DNA of 64,000 bases from Photobacterium sp. JCM 19050 (GCA_001310455.1 BAXG01000014.1:1-64000), one strand, 5' to 3'; numbered from the stretch's first letter, positions 1 to 11,000 are shown. Notes: generated from the letters alone by a model not told the origin. Program-made: numbers and translations.

Positions 1-56
1 ACATCAAAAAACAGCAACGCAGAATGAGAGCCAATCAAACTCGCCCTTCGGGAGGG

Positions 57-143
57 TTTCAGTGCGTCCACTTCTGTGTCAAATACCTTTGAAAGGGAAC
101 AGCCATTCCTTCAGGTATTTTCCTTGAATTGAACGCACTGAAA
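57..143. repeat. Nested inverted repeat (long imperfect hairpin)
   Basis: Two perfect 11-base arms, TTTCAGTGCGT (57-67) and ACGCACTGAAA (133-143), enclose a second perfect pair, AAATACCT (81-88) and AGGTATTT (113-120). The spacers on the two sides are nearly equal (13 and 12 bases). The RNA could fold into one long stem with an internal loop. No gene is visible here. It could be a small RNA, the end of an upstream transcript outside the window, or a mobile-element remnant. Confidence 0.6.
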
Positions 144-174
144 TCACTCTGAATCACGCACCTTGAGGTGGTTT

Positions 175-203
175 GGGTATAGAATATATTGAAAAATATA
201 CCC
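175..203. repeat. Palindrome GGGTATA...TATACCC
   Basis: Seven-base inverted arms are separated by 15 A/T-rich bases. It lies 32 bases after the larger nested hairpin and may belong to the same element. It could also be a weak terminator or a protein site. The sequence does not decide between these. Confidence 0.4.
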
Positions 204-600
204 ATTTCAGATGCCTGTTGTTAATAAAGATAGGCAATCTGAAAAACCAGATGCAAATAACCACTGCAAACTTATGTAGATGTAACCTAATAAAAAATTT
301 CACCTATTAAAATCTAATTGTCTTTTGATTAATCACAACAACATGCGTAATTCGAAAATCATCTAATTTTTCCATACTATTTCCGCATTAATTATTTCAT
401 GACTACTTTCATACTTACTTTAATCTCGAATCGCGCAAGTGCCCGACTAACGAGTTAAACTTCAATTACCATCATTTATCTCATTGTTTTATTTGATAAA
501 TAATCAAAATCCAATTTTACTTTACCGTACATTTTTTACCCAATCCACCAATGTGATTGTTACCTCAATGTTAAGTAAATATTAGTAAACTTGATTTCAA
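204..600. other. A/T-rich non-coding stretch
   Basis: I see no credible gene in this A/T-rich stretch. It forms the far upstream region of the sugar ABC importer operon that starts near 700. Confidence 0.5.
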
Positions 601-616
601 AGTGATTAAGCTCACA
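601..616 (+). promoter_or_regulatory. Putative CRP site upstream of the first ABC importer
   Basis: AGTGATTAAGCTCACA matches the TGTGA-N6-TCACA CRP consensus with one mismatch. It ends about 84 bases before the likely GTG start of the binding-protein gene. Catabolite control is expected for a sugar importer operon. Binding itself is inference. Confidence 0.5.
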
Positions 617-649
617 GTTATCATTTCGTCATTCCTCAATTATTAAGTG

Positions 650-660
650 GTAACGTTTAC
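650..660 (+). promoter_or_regulatory. Possible LacI-type operator
   Basis: GTAACGTTTAC is a near-palindrome centred on ACGT, the usual core of LacI/GalR-family operators. It lies between the CRP-like site and the start of the importer operon. The nearest local regulator is AraC-type, so if this operator is real its regulator is encoded elsewhere, or is the LacI-family protein at 37636. Confidence 0.3.
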
Positions 661-699
661 TTTTTTGTAATCGATGTTGTGCAGAAAGAGGAAAAAGAC

Positions 700-1958
700 G
701 TGTTACATAATAAGATGTTTAAAAACGCTGTTTTAAGTGCAAGTTTGATTTCCAGTCCGATTGCGGCTTACGCTGAAGAAATTACAGTTTGGGCTTGGGA
801 TCCTAATTTCAATGTCGCAATTATGGAAGAGGCTGCAAAGCGATATAAGGAAATAGACCCAGATACAACCTTCAACATTATTAGTTACTCGAAGAACGAC
901 ATAGAACAAAAATTAAACACCATGTTAACTTCGGGTGTTTCAGAAGGTTTGCCGGAAATTGTACTTATTGAGGACTACAATGCACCGCTATATCTCAGCG
1001 CGTACCAGGTGCATTTGAACCTTTGACAACCTCAATCGACGTAAGATTGTTTTCTCCCTATAAGTCGATGCTTGTATCTCAAGGGGATGAACTGTATGGC
1101 GTCCCGTTTGACAGTGGTGTCTCTGGGCTTTTTTACCGGAAGGATATCCTTGAGCAAGCAGGCTTTACTGCTGAAGACCTTCACAACATCACCTGGGACC
1201 GATACATTGAAATTGGCAAGCAGGTGAAAGAAAAGACCGGTATCGCCATGCTGTCTATGAATCCCACTGATATGGGACTGTTGTACATCATGTTGCAATC
1301 CGGTGGCGAATGGTTCACTGACGTAGACGGCTCCCTAAACCTCAGCAATAACAAAACCCTGATCGAAGCGTTAAAGACCTGGACTACCCTCCTTACAGCA
1401 GATTTTACGCGTCCAATCTCCGATTGGAGTGGCTTGGTTAGCGGACTCAATCAAGGGTTAGCCGCTTCAGCAACGAACGGCGTTTGGTTTGTCCCAGCTG
1501 TTTCCTCTGAGAAATCACAGGAAGGGAAATGGGCCATTGCACCAACTCCACGCCTCTCTTTGGAAGGCTCTGTTAACGCGTCGAATTTAGGTGGTTCAAG
1601 CTGGTTCGTGCTCAGCAAGTCTGACGATAAAAAAGCAGCAATTGATTTCCTTCAAAAAACATTCGCTTCAGATTTAGACTTCTACTCAAAAATGCTGGTT
1701 GAACGCGGTGCTGTCGCTACCTTTGTACCAGCATCAGATAGCGATGCTTACAAACAAAGTATTCCGTTTTTTGGCGGACAACAAATCTACCAAGACTTTG
1801 CAAAATGGCAGCTGGATGTTCCTGATGTAGATTACGGAGCTTACACAAGAGAAATTACCAGTGCATTGAATGCTTCTTTGCCACAAATAATAAATGGCCG
1901 CCCTATTGAAGATGTACTTAAACAACTTGAAAAACAACTTGAGTTTCAACTTCAGTAA
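700..1958 (+). CDS. Sugar ABC transporter substrate-binding protein (frameshifted)
   Basis: Periplasmic binding protein of the MalE/UgpB type and first gene of an importer operon. The likely start is GTG 700, preceded by a GAGG ribosome site, and it gives a signal peptide ending near AAYA|EE. The mature N-terminus (ITVWAWDPNF) is typical of family 1 solute-binding proteins. The reading frame breaks near 1003. Restoring one C in the run at TAC-CCA joins the two halves into a normal protein of about 420 residues. The second half keeps the family pattern, including GVPFDSGVSGLFYRKD. The ligand cannot be read from the sequence. The partner permeases and ATPase follow directly. Confidence 0.8.
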
Positions 1959-2018
1959 TTAGCCTCGGGCACCTCCCTTGAGGTGCCCTAAAAAATAACG
2001 AGGTCTCAGGAGCTAAAT

Positions 2019-2930
2019 ATGGACACATTGGACAATTCTGACCCCAAAAGAGTCGCCAAGAATAACTTTCATAGATTTTATAATATTAATGGCTGGGCAT
2101 TTGTTTTACCTGCAGTCTTACTCACTACATTTTTTATGGTGTATCCTGTTATCAATTCACTTTGGATGTCTTTGCATTCAGGGCGGGGCACAGTCCAGGA
2201 GTTTGTAGGTTTCGGAAATGTTTTAAGACTGTTCCATGACCCATTTTTCACTCAGGCTCTTTCAAACACCTTTATCTTTCTTATTGTTCAAGTTCCAATA
2301 ATGATTTTTCTGGCGTTGGTCATTTCGTCTTGTTTAAATAGTGAAAATCTTAAATTCAAATCTTTTTTCAGATTAGCAATTTTTTTACCCTGTGTGACGT
2401 CATTAGTTGCAAGTTCTATGCTTTTCAAAAGCATGTTCGCCTATGACGGAGTCATGAATGATTTTCTACTGTCAGTCCATGTTATATCAGAACCGATAGG
2501 CTGGTTGACTGATCCCTTCTGGGCAAAAGTGACCATTATCACGGCTATTACCTGGCGCTGGGCCGGTTATAACATGATATTTTATCTTGCTGCGCTTCAA
2601 AATATAGATAAATCAATTTATGAGGCCGCACGAATTGATGGTGTATCACCAGCCAAACAGTTTTTCTTCATTACTATACCGCTTTTGAAACCGGTCATTT
2701 TGTTTACAACCATTATGTCGACGATTGGTACATTGCAACTGTTTGATGAAGTAATGAATATTACAACTGGCGGCCCAGGGAATGAGACATTAACTTTATC
2801 CTTGTATATCTATAATTTGATTTTTGTCTACTCACCAAACTTTGGTTACGCGGCAACAGTATCTTATGTAATTGTATTCTTTTCCATAATATTAGCAGCG
2901 TTCCAGTTCTATGTTGCGAGGGAAAAATAA
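2019..2930 (+). CDS. Sugar ABC transporter permease, MalF/UgpA type
   Basis: Inner-membrane permease of 303 residues with about six hydrophobic segments. It carries the cytoplasmic EAA loop (YEAARIDGVSPAKQFFFITIPLL) that contacts the ATPase. It begins about 60 bases after the binding protein, behind an AGGAGC ribosome site. Its stop overlaps the start of the second permease by one base (TAATG), so the two are probably translationally coupled. Together they form the membrane pore of the importer. The substrate is unknown but likely an oligosaccharide or glycoside. Confidence 0.85.
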   Translation: MDTLDNSDPKRVAKNNFHRFYNINGWAFVLPAVLLTTFFMVYPVINSLWMSLHSGRGTVQEFVGFGNVLRLFHDPFFTQALSNTFIFLIVQVPIMIFLALVISSCLNSENLKFKSFFRLAIFLPCVTSLVASSMLFKSMFAYDGVMNDFLLSVHVISEPIGWLTDPFWAKVTIITAITWRWAGYNMIFYLAALQNIDKSIYEAARIDGVSPAKQFFFITIPLLKPVILFTTIMSTIGTLQLFDEVMNITTGGPGNETLTLSLYIYNLIFVYSPNFGYAATVSYVIVFFSIILAAFQFYVAREK

Positions 2931-3745
2931 TGAGACTTCGAATTTCCCCGATACGGATAAGTATGTATGCTTTCTTATCGTTTATGGCATTTATTTCTAT
3001 TTTCCCGTTTTATTGGATGCTGGTCTCATCAACCAACTCAACCACTGAAATTAATAAAGGTAAACTGACTTTTGGTGATCAACTGATTAGTAATTTCATT
3101 AAGCTTAATGAACACGGTGATTTACTTCTTGTATTTTGGAACACAGGAAAGATTGCAATTACAACAGCTGTGCTGACGCTAATCATTTGCTCTATGGCTG
3201 GCTATGGTTTCGAAGTTTATCGAAATAAAAGCAGAGAAAAAGCATATAGTTTATTACTTGGCACCATGATGATTCCATTTGCCGCTTTGATGATCCCCCT
3301 GTTCACAATGATGGCAAAGCTCAACATGCTTGATACACATCTAGCCGTAATATTGCCGGGTTTAGGTGCGGTGTTCATCGTTTTTTACTTCAGACAATGC
3401 ACCAAAGCTTTTCCTAAAGAGTTGATCGATGCGGCGCGCGTCGACGGTGTAAAAGACTGGAAGATATTTTTCTATATTTATATGCCTGTGATGAAAAACA
3501 CCTATGCGGCAGCTTTTATCATTGTATTTATGAATTCTTGGAACAACTTCCTGTGGCCTCTGCTCGTATTGCAGTCGCCTGACAAAACTGTAATCAACCT
3601 TTTCTTGTCATCACTTGGCTCTGCTTACTTCCCAGATTTTGGGGTGATTATGCTGGGTACGCTCATTGCCACCATACCTACGCTGTTAGTGTTCTTCTTT
3701 ATGCAAAAACAGTTTGTAGCCGGAATGACGGGTTCAGTGAAGTAA
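2930..3745 (+). CDS. Sugar ABC transporter permease, MalG/UgpE type
   Basis: Second inner-membrane permease, 271 residues, the usual length for MalG-type partners. It has six hydrophobic helices and an EAA loop (LIDAARVDGVKDWKIFFYIYMP). It starts inside the stop codon of the previous permease. The order binding protein, MalF-type, MalG-type, ATPase is the standard carbohydrate uptake type 1 arrangement. The gene is intact. Confidence 0.85.
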   Translation: MRLRISPIRISMYAFLSFMAFISIFPFYWMLVSSTNSTTEINKGKLTFGDQLISNFIKLNEHGDLLLVFWNTGKIAITTAVLTLIICSMAGYGFEVYRNKSREKAYSLLLGTMMIPFAALMIPLFTMMAKLNMLDTHLAVILPGLGAVFIVFYFRQCTKAFPKELIDAARVDGVKDWKIFFYIYMPVMKNTYAAAFIIVFMNSWNNFLWPLLVLQSPDKTVINLFLSSLGSAYFPDFGVIMLGTLIATIPTLLVFFFMQKQFVAGMTGSVK

Positions 3746-3789
3746 TTAGCGACGGAACAGAAAGAATTTACACAAGGGAAAATGCTGTT

Positions 3790-4875
3790 ATGGCAAACAT
3801 AAAACTATCTAATGTCGTCAAAAAATATCCCTCAGCCACTGTCATTCATGGTGTGGATTTGACAATAAACGAAGGTGAATTTGTCGTATTTGTTGGGCCT
3901 TCAGGTTGCGGAAAATCTACGTTATTGCGCCTTATCGCCGGGCTTGAAGAAATAACAGACGGTGTATTAGAAATAGACAATGCAGTCGTTAACCATGTAG
4001 ATCCTGCTGAACGTGGTATTGCAATGGTATTCCAATCATATGCGTTGTATCCGCATATGAGCGTTGAGCAAAACATGGGTTTTGCTCTGCGCATGAATAA
4101 TGTACCAAAGAAAGAAGTTCAGGAACGCGTTCAACAAGCTGCTGAAATTTTGCAACTGGACCACCTAATGTCCCGTAAACCCAAGGCGCTTTCGGGTGGT
4201 CAAAGACAGCGGGTGGCTATCGGTCGTGCAATCGTTCGCAACCCAAAAGTGTTTCTTTTCGATGAACCGCTTTCTAACCTGGATGCAGAACTTCGCGTGG
4301 ATATGCGTCTACAAATTGCCAAGCTGCATGAAGATCTTAAATCAACCATGATCTACGTGACACATGATCAGGTAGAAGCGATGACACTCGCAGACAAAAT
4401 CGTTGTTTTAAGGGATGGAAAAATTGAACAGGTTGGCACTCCGCTGGAGTTATATCGTTCCCCTGCTAATGAATTCGTTGCCGGATTTATTGGTTCTCCG
4501 AAAATGAATATGCTTCCGGCCAATGTGGTCAGTAAAAACCAAAATACAGTAGTAATTGAGTTGCCAAACGCTTCGGAGATTACCGTTAATGCTGATACTA
4601 CCGGTTTAGAGGTTGGCAGTGAGGTTATGTTTGGTATCCGTCCTGAACACATCTACGTTGACCAGAAATTAGAAAACCAAGTGTTATTTAAAACCGATGC
4701 CGTTGAGCGCCTGGGTAACAGCACTTACCTGTTCGGAGAATTTGGCGGTCATACTGATTGCCGAGTTCACTTGCCGTGGGATAAAGAAGTGCGCCGAGGT
4801 GAAACGCTGTCTCTGACGTTCAACTCTTCAGATTGTCACTTGTTCCACAAGGGAATCTGTATATCGAATACGTAA
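3790..4875 (+). CDS. ABC transporter ATP-binding protein, MalK/UgpC family
   Basis: Cytoplasmic ATPase of 361 residues. An N-terminal nucleotide-binding domain shows Walker A (GPSGCGKST), Q-loop, signature [14 protein letters not shown], Walker B ([11 protein letters not shown]) and switch histidine ([11 protein letters not shown]). A C-terminal regulatory domain of the MalK/UgpC type follows (GIRPEHI). It powers the two upstream permeases, probably as a homodimer. It is separate from the malK at 17454 and the third MalK-like gene at 31545, so this window carries three such ATPases. The gene is intact and ends the operon, with a hairpin terminator downstream. Confidence 0.88.
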   Translation: MANIKLSNVVKKYPSATVIHGVDLTINEGEFVVFVGPSGCGKSTLLRLIAGLEEITDGVLEIDNAVVNHVDPAERGIAMVFQSYALYPHMSVEQNMGFALRMNNVPKKEVQERVQQAAEILQLDHLMSRKPKALSGGQRQRVAIGRAIVRNPKVFLFDEPLSNLDAELRVDMRLQIAKLHEDLKSTMIYVTHDQVEAMTLADKIVVLRDGKIEQVGTPLELYRSPANEFVAGFIGSPKMNMLPANVVSKNQNTVVIELPNASEITVNADTTGLEVGSEVMFGIRPEHIYVDQKLENQVLFKTDAVERLGNSTYLFGEFGGHTDCRVHLPWDKEVRRGETLSLTFNSSDCHLFHKGICISNT

Positions 4876-4943
4876 ATAGGCGTAGCCTTTAAGCTGTTTC
4901 CATTTTCATTCGGTACCACCATTAGGGCGAAAATGCTGCTCAC

Positions 4944-4978
4944 CCCCGGTAAACAACCCTGCTTGCCGGGGCTTTTAT
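4944..4978 (+). terminator. Rho-independent terminator after the ABC operon
   Basis: CCCCGG (4944-4949) pairs with CCGGGG (4966-4971), followed by CTTTTATT. It lies about 70 bases after the ATPase stop, in the right orientation. Confidence 0.6.
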
Positions 4979-5112
4979 TGCCAGCATCGACAATTTGTAT
5001 TCCCTTCGATTTTCCAGGTATATCCCCAATATCAAGTGGGATCAATTCTTTGGCCGGGATACTTTCAGCCAATCAACTTTGGCTCGATAAGAAAAAACAA
5101 TTACCCATTCTG

Positions 5113-5954
5113 TTACCCGACCCGGTATTCCGTCGGCGTCTTGCCGGTTTTCTGCTTAAAAACCCGGCAGAAATAGTTTGAATCCTGATAGCCACAACGC
5201 TGCGCCACTTCTTCCAGTCGGAAGTTGTATCTTTTCAGCATAAATTTGGCACGTTCGAGCCGCGCCCAGGAAATGTAGTCTGCAAAGCGCATGTGCCCTT
5301 CCTGCCGGAACAGCCTAGACAGGTAGTTTGGCGAAATATTGAAACGGGCCGCGACCGTATCCCGGTTGATGTTGCGGTGGAAGTTTTCCTGCACGTAGAT
5401 ACAGATGCCTTTGAACAGGTCTTCCGTCCGGCGACCGCTGCTCTCCTGGGGGCTTGCAATCATGTCTCTGCAATAGCTGAGCAACGCCTGAATAAGGAAT
5501 TTGTCCATTGGCTGACGGTTGCGCTCATGGGTTAACGCCGAAAGTGCATTCAGTATGTGTTCAATCGCCTGGCCGGTACGTTGCGGTACGCTGTATTTAA
5601 TTACGTCGTAAAACCCTTCCTGATTTTCATGCTTGCTGACCAGGCTGAACCCGAGCTGGCTTTTGCCAAACAGCAGGCTGAGTACGGAACATTCGCGATC
5701 CCAATTCGGCTTGTTCCAGCGTTGGCCGGAATAAACAGCGCATCTCCCACGCTTAGCATGATGTTATCGACATCGGTTTGGGTCGCATCAATCTGGTTTT
5801 CGTAGCTGCCCTGAAAAACCAGTTCCAGGCGCGGAAAGTTGACCTGGTAGCATCCGGTTGGCGGGGTTACAGAGTCTTTGGCAAACCAGATGTTCTCAAG
5901 TGCGTTGGTATCTTGGGTAGTGGTATCAAGGAGATCAATAAAGGTGTCTTTCAT
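5113..5954 (-). CDS. AraC-family transcriptional regulator (frameshifted)
   Basis: One-component regulator of about 280 residues. The N-terminal half is cupin-like, as in sugar-sensing AraC proteins. The C-terminal half has the two helix-turn-helix motifs of the family (AARFNISPNYLSRLFRQEGH, then EEVAQRCGYQDSNYFCRVFK, ending KTGKTPTEYR). The frame breaks near 5731, and restoring one C before TGG gives the continuous WNKPNWDRECSVLSLLF. It lies convergent to the importer operon upstream and downstream of the PTS genes on the same strand, behind their terminator. It may control either neighbour. The ligand is unknown. Confidence 0.75.
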
Positions 5955-6087
5955 GGGTTTCCTTTATATTTTTGGAGCGAGCCTATTTTACCATTCATAC
6001 CCGCTTCACCCTGATGTGTTCCTGGTTTGGGAGACGCTAAATGTGTCTTGTAGCACACATTTACGTTTCTCCGTCTTACGCTAATAA

Positions 6088-6114
6088 AAAGCGAGGAGAC
6101 CGGCTCCTCGCTTT
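6088..6114 (-). terminator. Terminator of the PTS operon
   Basis: A perfect hairpin, AAAGCGAGGAG (6088-6098) with CTCCTCGCTTT (6104-6114). The minus strand continues into a T-run. It lies just after the PTS IIB stop and separates that operon from the AraC gene. Confidence 0.8.
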
Positions 6115-6141
6115 ATTCATGGGGTGAATTGGATATCCAAT

Positions 6142-6452
6142 TTACTTAGCAAAATGCTCGGCAATTTTTTCCATAATCTGTGGGGCTTTTTTCACTGCAT
6201 CTGCCACACCGATTCGAACAATTTTCTTACCTGCAAAACGCTCTTCTTTCTTAATCGCGATGTCTTTGGTCAGGATAACCACATCAGCGTCGCTGATTTC
6301 GTTCATTGCGATTTCGTTTTCAATCCCGATAGAGCCTGGGTTTCAATTTTAACGGTCCAGCCCTTGGCCTTGGCTGCTTGTTCCAGTGCTTCAGCAGCCA
6401 TGTAAGTATGTGCAACGCCAGATGGGCAAGAGGTCACGCCTAATACTTTCAT
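6142..6452 (-). CDS. PTS fructose-type subunit IIB (frameshifted)
   Basis: Cytoplasmic phosphotransfer subunit of about 103 residues. It starts at ATG 6452 behind GGAG. The active-site cysteine lies in the typical TSCPSGVAHTYMAAE motif near residue 9. The frame breaks near 6336, where restoring one G in CAGGGC recovers ETQGSIGIENE and the normal C-terminus. It passes phosphate from a IIA domain, not found in this window, to sugar bound by the IIC subunit encoded just upstream. Fructose or a fructose-like hexose is the family substrate. Confidence 0.8.
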
Positions 6453-6470
6453 AATTTTCTCCGGGTCTTA

Positions 6471-7525
6471 TTATTCGAACGTCAGGTCCAGCTCGTCGTT
6501 TGAAGTCTCTTGTTTTTCTTCAACGCGCTCGCTGATTGGTTTTTTCAGGGCATTTACCATCAGAGCAGTGGTTACTGCACCGGCGACAACTGCAATGATG
6601 TAGTACATGCGGCCTTCTACCACCGGCAGCACAATCAGGCCACCCCAAGGTGCGTGGTTCAGGACGTTGAACATAAAGGCGACAACGTTACCTACCATGC
6701 CACCAACTACGATTGACGGGATTACACGCAGTGGGTCGTTGGCAGCAAACGGGATTGCACCTTCAGTGATACCGATACAGCCATGATGCCTGCCGCTTTA
6801 CCGGCTTCACGCTCTTCAGGGGTGTAACGCTTAGGAGACAGCAGCGTTGCCAGGAACATACCCAGTGGCGGTACACAGATAGCAACACCTACACCACCCA
6901 TCAGCCAAGGCTGAGTACCTACCTGAGTCTGGGCAAACAGGGTTGCAACCTTGTTGATTGGGCCGCCCATATCAAATGCCGTCATACCACCCAGTACCGC
7001 ACCCAGCACAGCTTTAGACGCACCCGCCATTGATTGCAGGCCTTCGTTCATAAATGCCATGAATGCTGCGATTGGCTGGCCGATAACCCACACAACCAGA
7101 GCTGATACGATGAACGTACCGCCGATAGGAATTATGAAATAGGTAGAAAGCGCTTTAAGCTTGTTTGAAAGAGGGATGCGCTTCAGTTGCAGTACAACGT
7201 AACCGGCAATAAAGCCCACTATGATTGCACCCAGGAAGCCGGCCTGTACCTGGTTAGCCAGATACGCACCAATCATACCCGGCGCCAGTGCCGGACGGTC
7301 AGCAATTGAATAAGCAATGTAGCCGCCGAGAACAGGAACAAACAGGGTAAAACCAGCGATACCCATGTCCCACAGGCCTTCGAGGAATACACCCTCTGGA
7401 ACCGCACCTTTACCGTTCAGCATCACCGAAAGGGCCAGCAATACACCACCGGCAACAACGAATGGGAGCATGTGGCTGGTGCCCGTCAAAAGGTGACGTT
7501 TTAAATCAGCGAGTTGATTTTTCAT
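6471..7525 (-). CDS. PTS fructose-type subunit IIC (frameshifted)
   Basis: Membrane permease subunit of about 350 residues with eight or more hydrophobic segments. It has the conserved GGMTAFDMGGPINKVA region and, after correction, a GITEGAIPFAANDP motif typical of fructose-family IIC proteins. The frame breaks near 6780 and is repaired by adding one G to a GG run. The start (ATG 7525) follows AAGGATG. IIB lies 18 bases downstream, so the two are co-transcribed. No IIA, HPr-like domain or 1-phosphofructokinase is adjacent, so phosphate must come from a IIA encoded elsewhere. Confidence 0.82.
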
Positions 7526-7702
7526 CCTTAATCACTCCAATGAAAGATTATGTAATTATTCACCGCAAGCCCAAGGGATACAGAGGCTGGGCCTGCTGGC
7601 GGGGGGCTTGTTGACGATAATTTTGCCGCCGGAACCGGACAGAAAAAATGGGACATTTGGGGCATTAACTGGATTTTTGTTACCACTGAATTTGGATGTG
7701 AT

Positions 7703-7984
7703 TCAGGTCTCGCTCACTGGGAAGGAAATGTGTGACAAGGCTCTCTCTTTCATTTGGAGAAGGCTATATTCGGCCTGATTGGGCTGTTCTTTTTTCTCCA
7801 GTTGGCGCAACAAAAGTGCTATTGGTGCGTTTTGTCCAGTTGCTTTAAACAAAGCGCGGTGAAGTATTCGTTCACTTTTCACTCGTTCAATCCGGCTGAT
7901 AACCCAGCCATGTCTTAATGCTTTTATCTGGACTTTTGGTGCATTCAAAATACAAGCGGCATCCGTTTCACCGGATACCGCCAT
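7703..7984 (-). CDS. Hypothetical small protein
   Basis: An open frame of 93 codons from ATG 7984, rich in charged residues, with no signal peptide, membrane segment or motif I recognise. It begins right after the pullulanase terminator and ends about 180 bases before the PTS IIC start. No strong ribosome site precedes it. It may be a remnant or not a gene. The stretch 7526-7702 between it and the PTS gene holds nothing recognisable. Confidence 0.25.
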   Translation of the reverse strand: MAVSGETDAACILNAPKVQIKALRHGWVISRIERVKSERILHRALFKATGQNAPIALLLRQLEKKEQPNQAEYSLLQMKERALSHISFPVSET

Positions 7985-7988
7985 GTCT

Positions 7989-8008
7989 AAAAAACCGTCG
8001 GGTTTTTA
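7989..8008 (-). terminator. Terminator at the end of pulA
   Basis: On the minus strand AAAAACC and GGTTTTT form a short stem that runs into a T-tract. It starts at the corrected pulA stop codon. The stem has few G/C pairs, so its strength is uncertain. Confidence 0.45.
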
Positions 8009-11000
8009 ATGAGAAGCCGGTGGAATTCCTCTGCCCCGGCCTGTCGTTCTCGGTAACTCGAACACCACAGGGGACCATGCCGGTAACACAATCTTTGTGC
8101 CGCTAACGCTAGCATCCCCTTTCAGATTTGTCGTTTGCTCAGGCTGACAACAAGACCTGATACGCCGGTATCAAACGGAATGTCTCTGTTTGTCGCATTA
8201 ATGGCGACCAGTAATCCATCCAAAGTCGGATCGATATCGCTGCCGGATGCTGTGCCGTTATCAATCGCCATCACAATAAGGCCGGGGACTTGATCACGCC
8301 CGGTATTCAGGAAACTGACGCGCTTGATCACTTCCTCGCCTTTGCCCAGTGTTAATAACGGATAATGCGCACGAAGTGAGGCGAGTTCTTTGTAGTAGCT
8401 GACCATTTCAGCCATCTGTGCATTGCCCGGCTTGGCGTTACTGCCATCGGTGTCTATCACTTTCTGGATCAGTGCGTAGTTACCGCCGTCTTTGTCCTGC
8501 CGTGGCAAGCCTTTGTCCCAGTTATTGTCCTGAAGCGAATAATCCACCCGGTTATACCAGTCACCGGAGTCATAAGAGTCACGCTGCATGGATTTGGAAC
8601 GGAGCAATTCCACGCCCTGATGAGTAAACGGCACCCCCTGCCCCAGCATAGCAGTTGCCAGGGAAACGGCCTGCATCCGCACACGGATATCTACCGGTGT
8701 TGCATACGGAATCTTGTATTGGTTGTTGTCCCACAGTGTCTGGTTGTCGTGCTTGGAAACGTAGTTTTGCACTTCAGTCGGGTCTTGAGCGTAGCCCGCA
8801 GGTTGGCCGCTGTAATCTACCTCGCTGCCCCGTTTTTTCGCACCCGTGTAGTCTGTCAGGACAAAGTCTTTCAGGTTGCCCGCCATGCCCAAGCGAACCA
8901 AATCTGCACTGTGCAGTGCCGCCTCTTTAGTGACACCCTCAAGGTCATTTGGCATCACATAAGCACCGTTGCCGAACCCCTGGTTGGCGCGCAGCCAATC
9001 GCCTCCATCAAACGGGCCACCACCACGCACGGCATCACGCAGACGATCTGAAAACGTTCCGATGCCGGTTCCGGCCATATTTGCCTGAATGGCCTGCTCA
9101 AAACGGGCGTTGTTGGCGACTTCACCGAAATTCCAGCCTTCACCATAGAAATACGTATCCGGGTCAACGGCTTTCACCGCGGCCAGTGCATCAAGAATCT
9201 GCGCTTTCGGGTGGTGACCCATCAGATCAAAGCGGAAGCTGTCAATCTTGTAGTCTTTTGCCCACACCACCAGCGAATCACGGATCAGCCTTGCCATCAT
9301 GGCATTTTCTGGCGCGGTATTTGAACAGCATGTTGACGTTTCAACGCCGCCGGATTGCGGGTTGAGCCGCTGGTAATACCAAGGCACAACCTTATCCAGT
9401 ACAGAATGCGCAGAATCCGGGCCGACGGCATTGGTGTGGTTATACACGACATCCATCACCACGTTCATGCCGATGTCTCGCTTGATGCTCATTACCATCT
9501 CGCGGAACTCTTTTATACGCGTCATACCATCAGGGTCAGTGGAATAAGAGCCTTCGGGTACTGTGTAATGGAATGGGTCATAACCCCAGTTAAAGCTGTC
9601 TGTCCCAGAAACCAGACTGTTCAGCTTTTGTACCTGTGGGTTGGTTGGGGCATCTTCCGCAAGCAGGGTTTCAAACACCTCGGCTATGGTGTCTGTCCCT
9701 GTACAGTGAGCAGCAAATTCAGTGCTTTTAACCGACGGGTTTACCTTGCACAACTTGCTGAAAGGTTCGTGAATATCAGCGACGCGATCTGGGTCTTCAT
9801 TTACTGAAACGATGTCAAATACCGGTAACAGGTGAAGATGGGTCACGCCGCTTTGCGCCAGTTCTGTCAGGTGTTTGACCGGCGCCGAATCTTTCTCACT
9901 GAATGCGGCAAATTTGCCCCGGTGCAGCGCGGTTACTGATTGGTCGTGGGCAGACATATCACGCACATGAGATTCATAGATGACGATTTCAGCCGGGTTT
10001 TCCTGACTATGAGGCTGGTAAGTGCATCCCACCCTGCCGGTTTCAAATCGGGACTGTCGAGGTCGACAACCTGGCTGTAGGTAGAATTCATCGCCAGACT
10101 GAGCGAATACGGGTCGGTGACTTCATAGGTGCGAACTTCATCCACAGCCGAATGATATATTGTGACACTGTAACGATAGAAATCACCATGTCCTAATCTA
10201 TCTGTGTCCAGGAACCAACTGCCGGAGTCGGTTTCAAATTGCATCGGCAAGGTTTCAATCCGGTTTTTGTTCGCTCCGTAATGAACAAGCGATACAGATT
10301 GAGCGGTAGGCGACCAAAGGCGGAACTGCGTACTGCCGGAAACCGGGTATGCGCCATAGGTTATGTTGCTGTCTGCGGCGGTGCCGTTTTCCACATAGAG
10401 CGTATCAAGCACACCCGCCGCCTGTACCTGAGTAGCCTGCAGGATATTTCCGTCTTCGTCTTTCGCTACCGCATAAAGCTGTCCTTTTAGCAGTTGCTTG
10501 GCATTGTCACCCTGAAGCGGCAATTCCCAGCTTCGCAGAGAGGAAAGGTGCGGGAAACGGGACACCCAACTACGATTTTGTGAAGATACGGCATCAATTT
10601 TCTGATCAAAGCCGGATACGGTTTTGCCATCAAAAGCCAGGTTTCCGGTAGAAGATTGATAAAGCGCGACACTTTTCGCCCCTGCCGGCATAAGCAGTGT
10701 TTGCCCGTCAACCCAATGCGCAGCAGCGCCTTTGAGGTTTACCGGCGCTGTTGCAAGCGGTTCATAGTAAATATTGCTGTCACCCTTGAAGGTGAAAGCC
10801 CGGAACCCAGCTTTCGCGGCATCCGCAATTTGTACTTTGGCATCCAGAGGAAGTGGCTTCTCATCACCCCGGTGAGGAATAAAGTTGATGCATCCGGTGT
10901 CGTCGGTCAGGAACGGCAGATCCCAATAGGCACCGTAAGTTTTATCGACACCATCAAATGCCAAACCGCTGTTCCATTCTGTCCCCTGACCGTTGTACGC

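Noticed and set aside
4933..5181. Small plus-strand open frame after the first ABC operon
   Set aside because: It begins over the terminator hairpin and runs antisense into the AraC gene. No family match is visible.
6084..6142. Riboswitch or attenuator upstream of the AraC gene
   Set aside because: The hairpin is fully explained as the terminator of the PTS operon.
7526..7702. Sigma-54 promoter upstream of the PTS genes
   Set aside because: No GG-N10-GC arrangement close to the consensus was found in the gap.
8418..9807. Long open frames on the plus strand opposite pulA (143, 138 and 150 codons)
   Set aside because: They are antisense to a clearly conserved pullulanase, overlap each other, and show no family motif, signal peptide or ribosome site.
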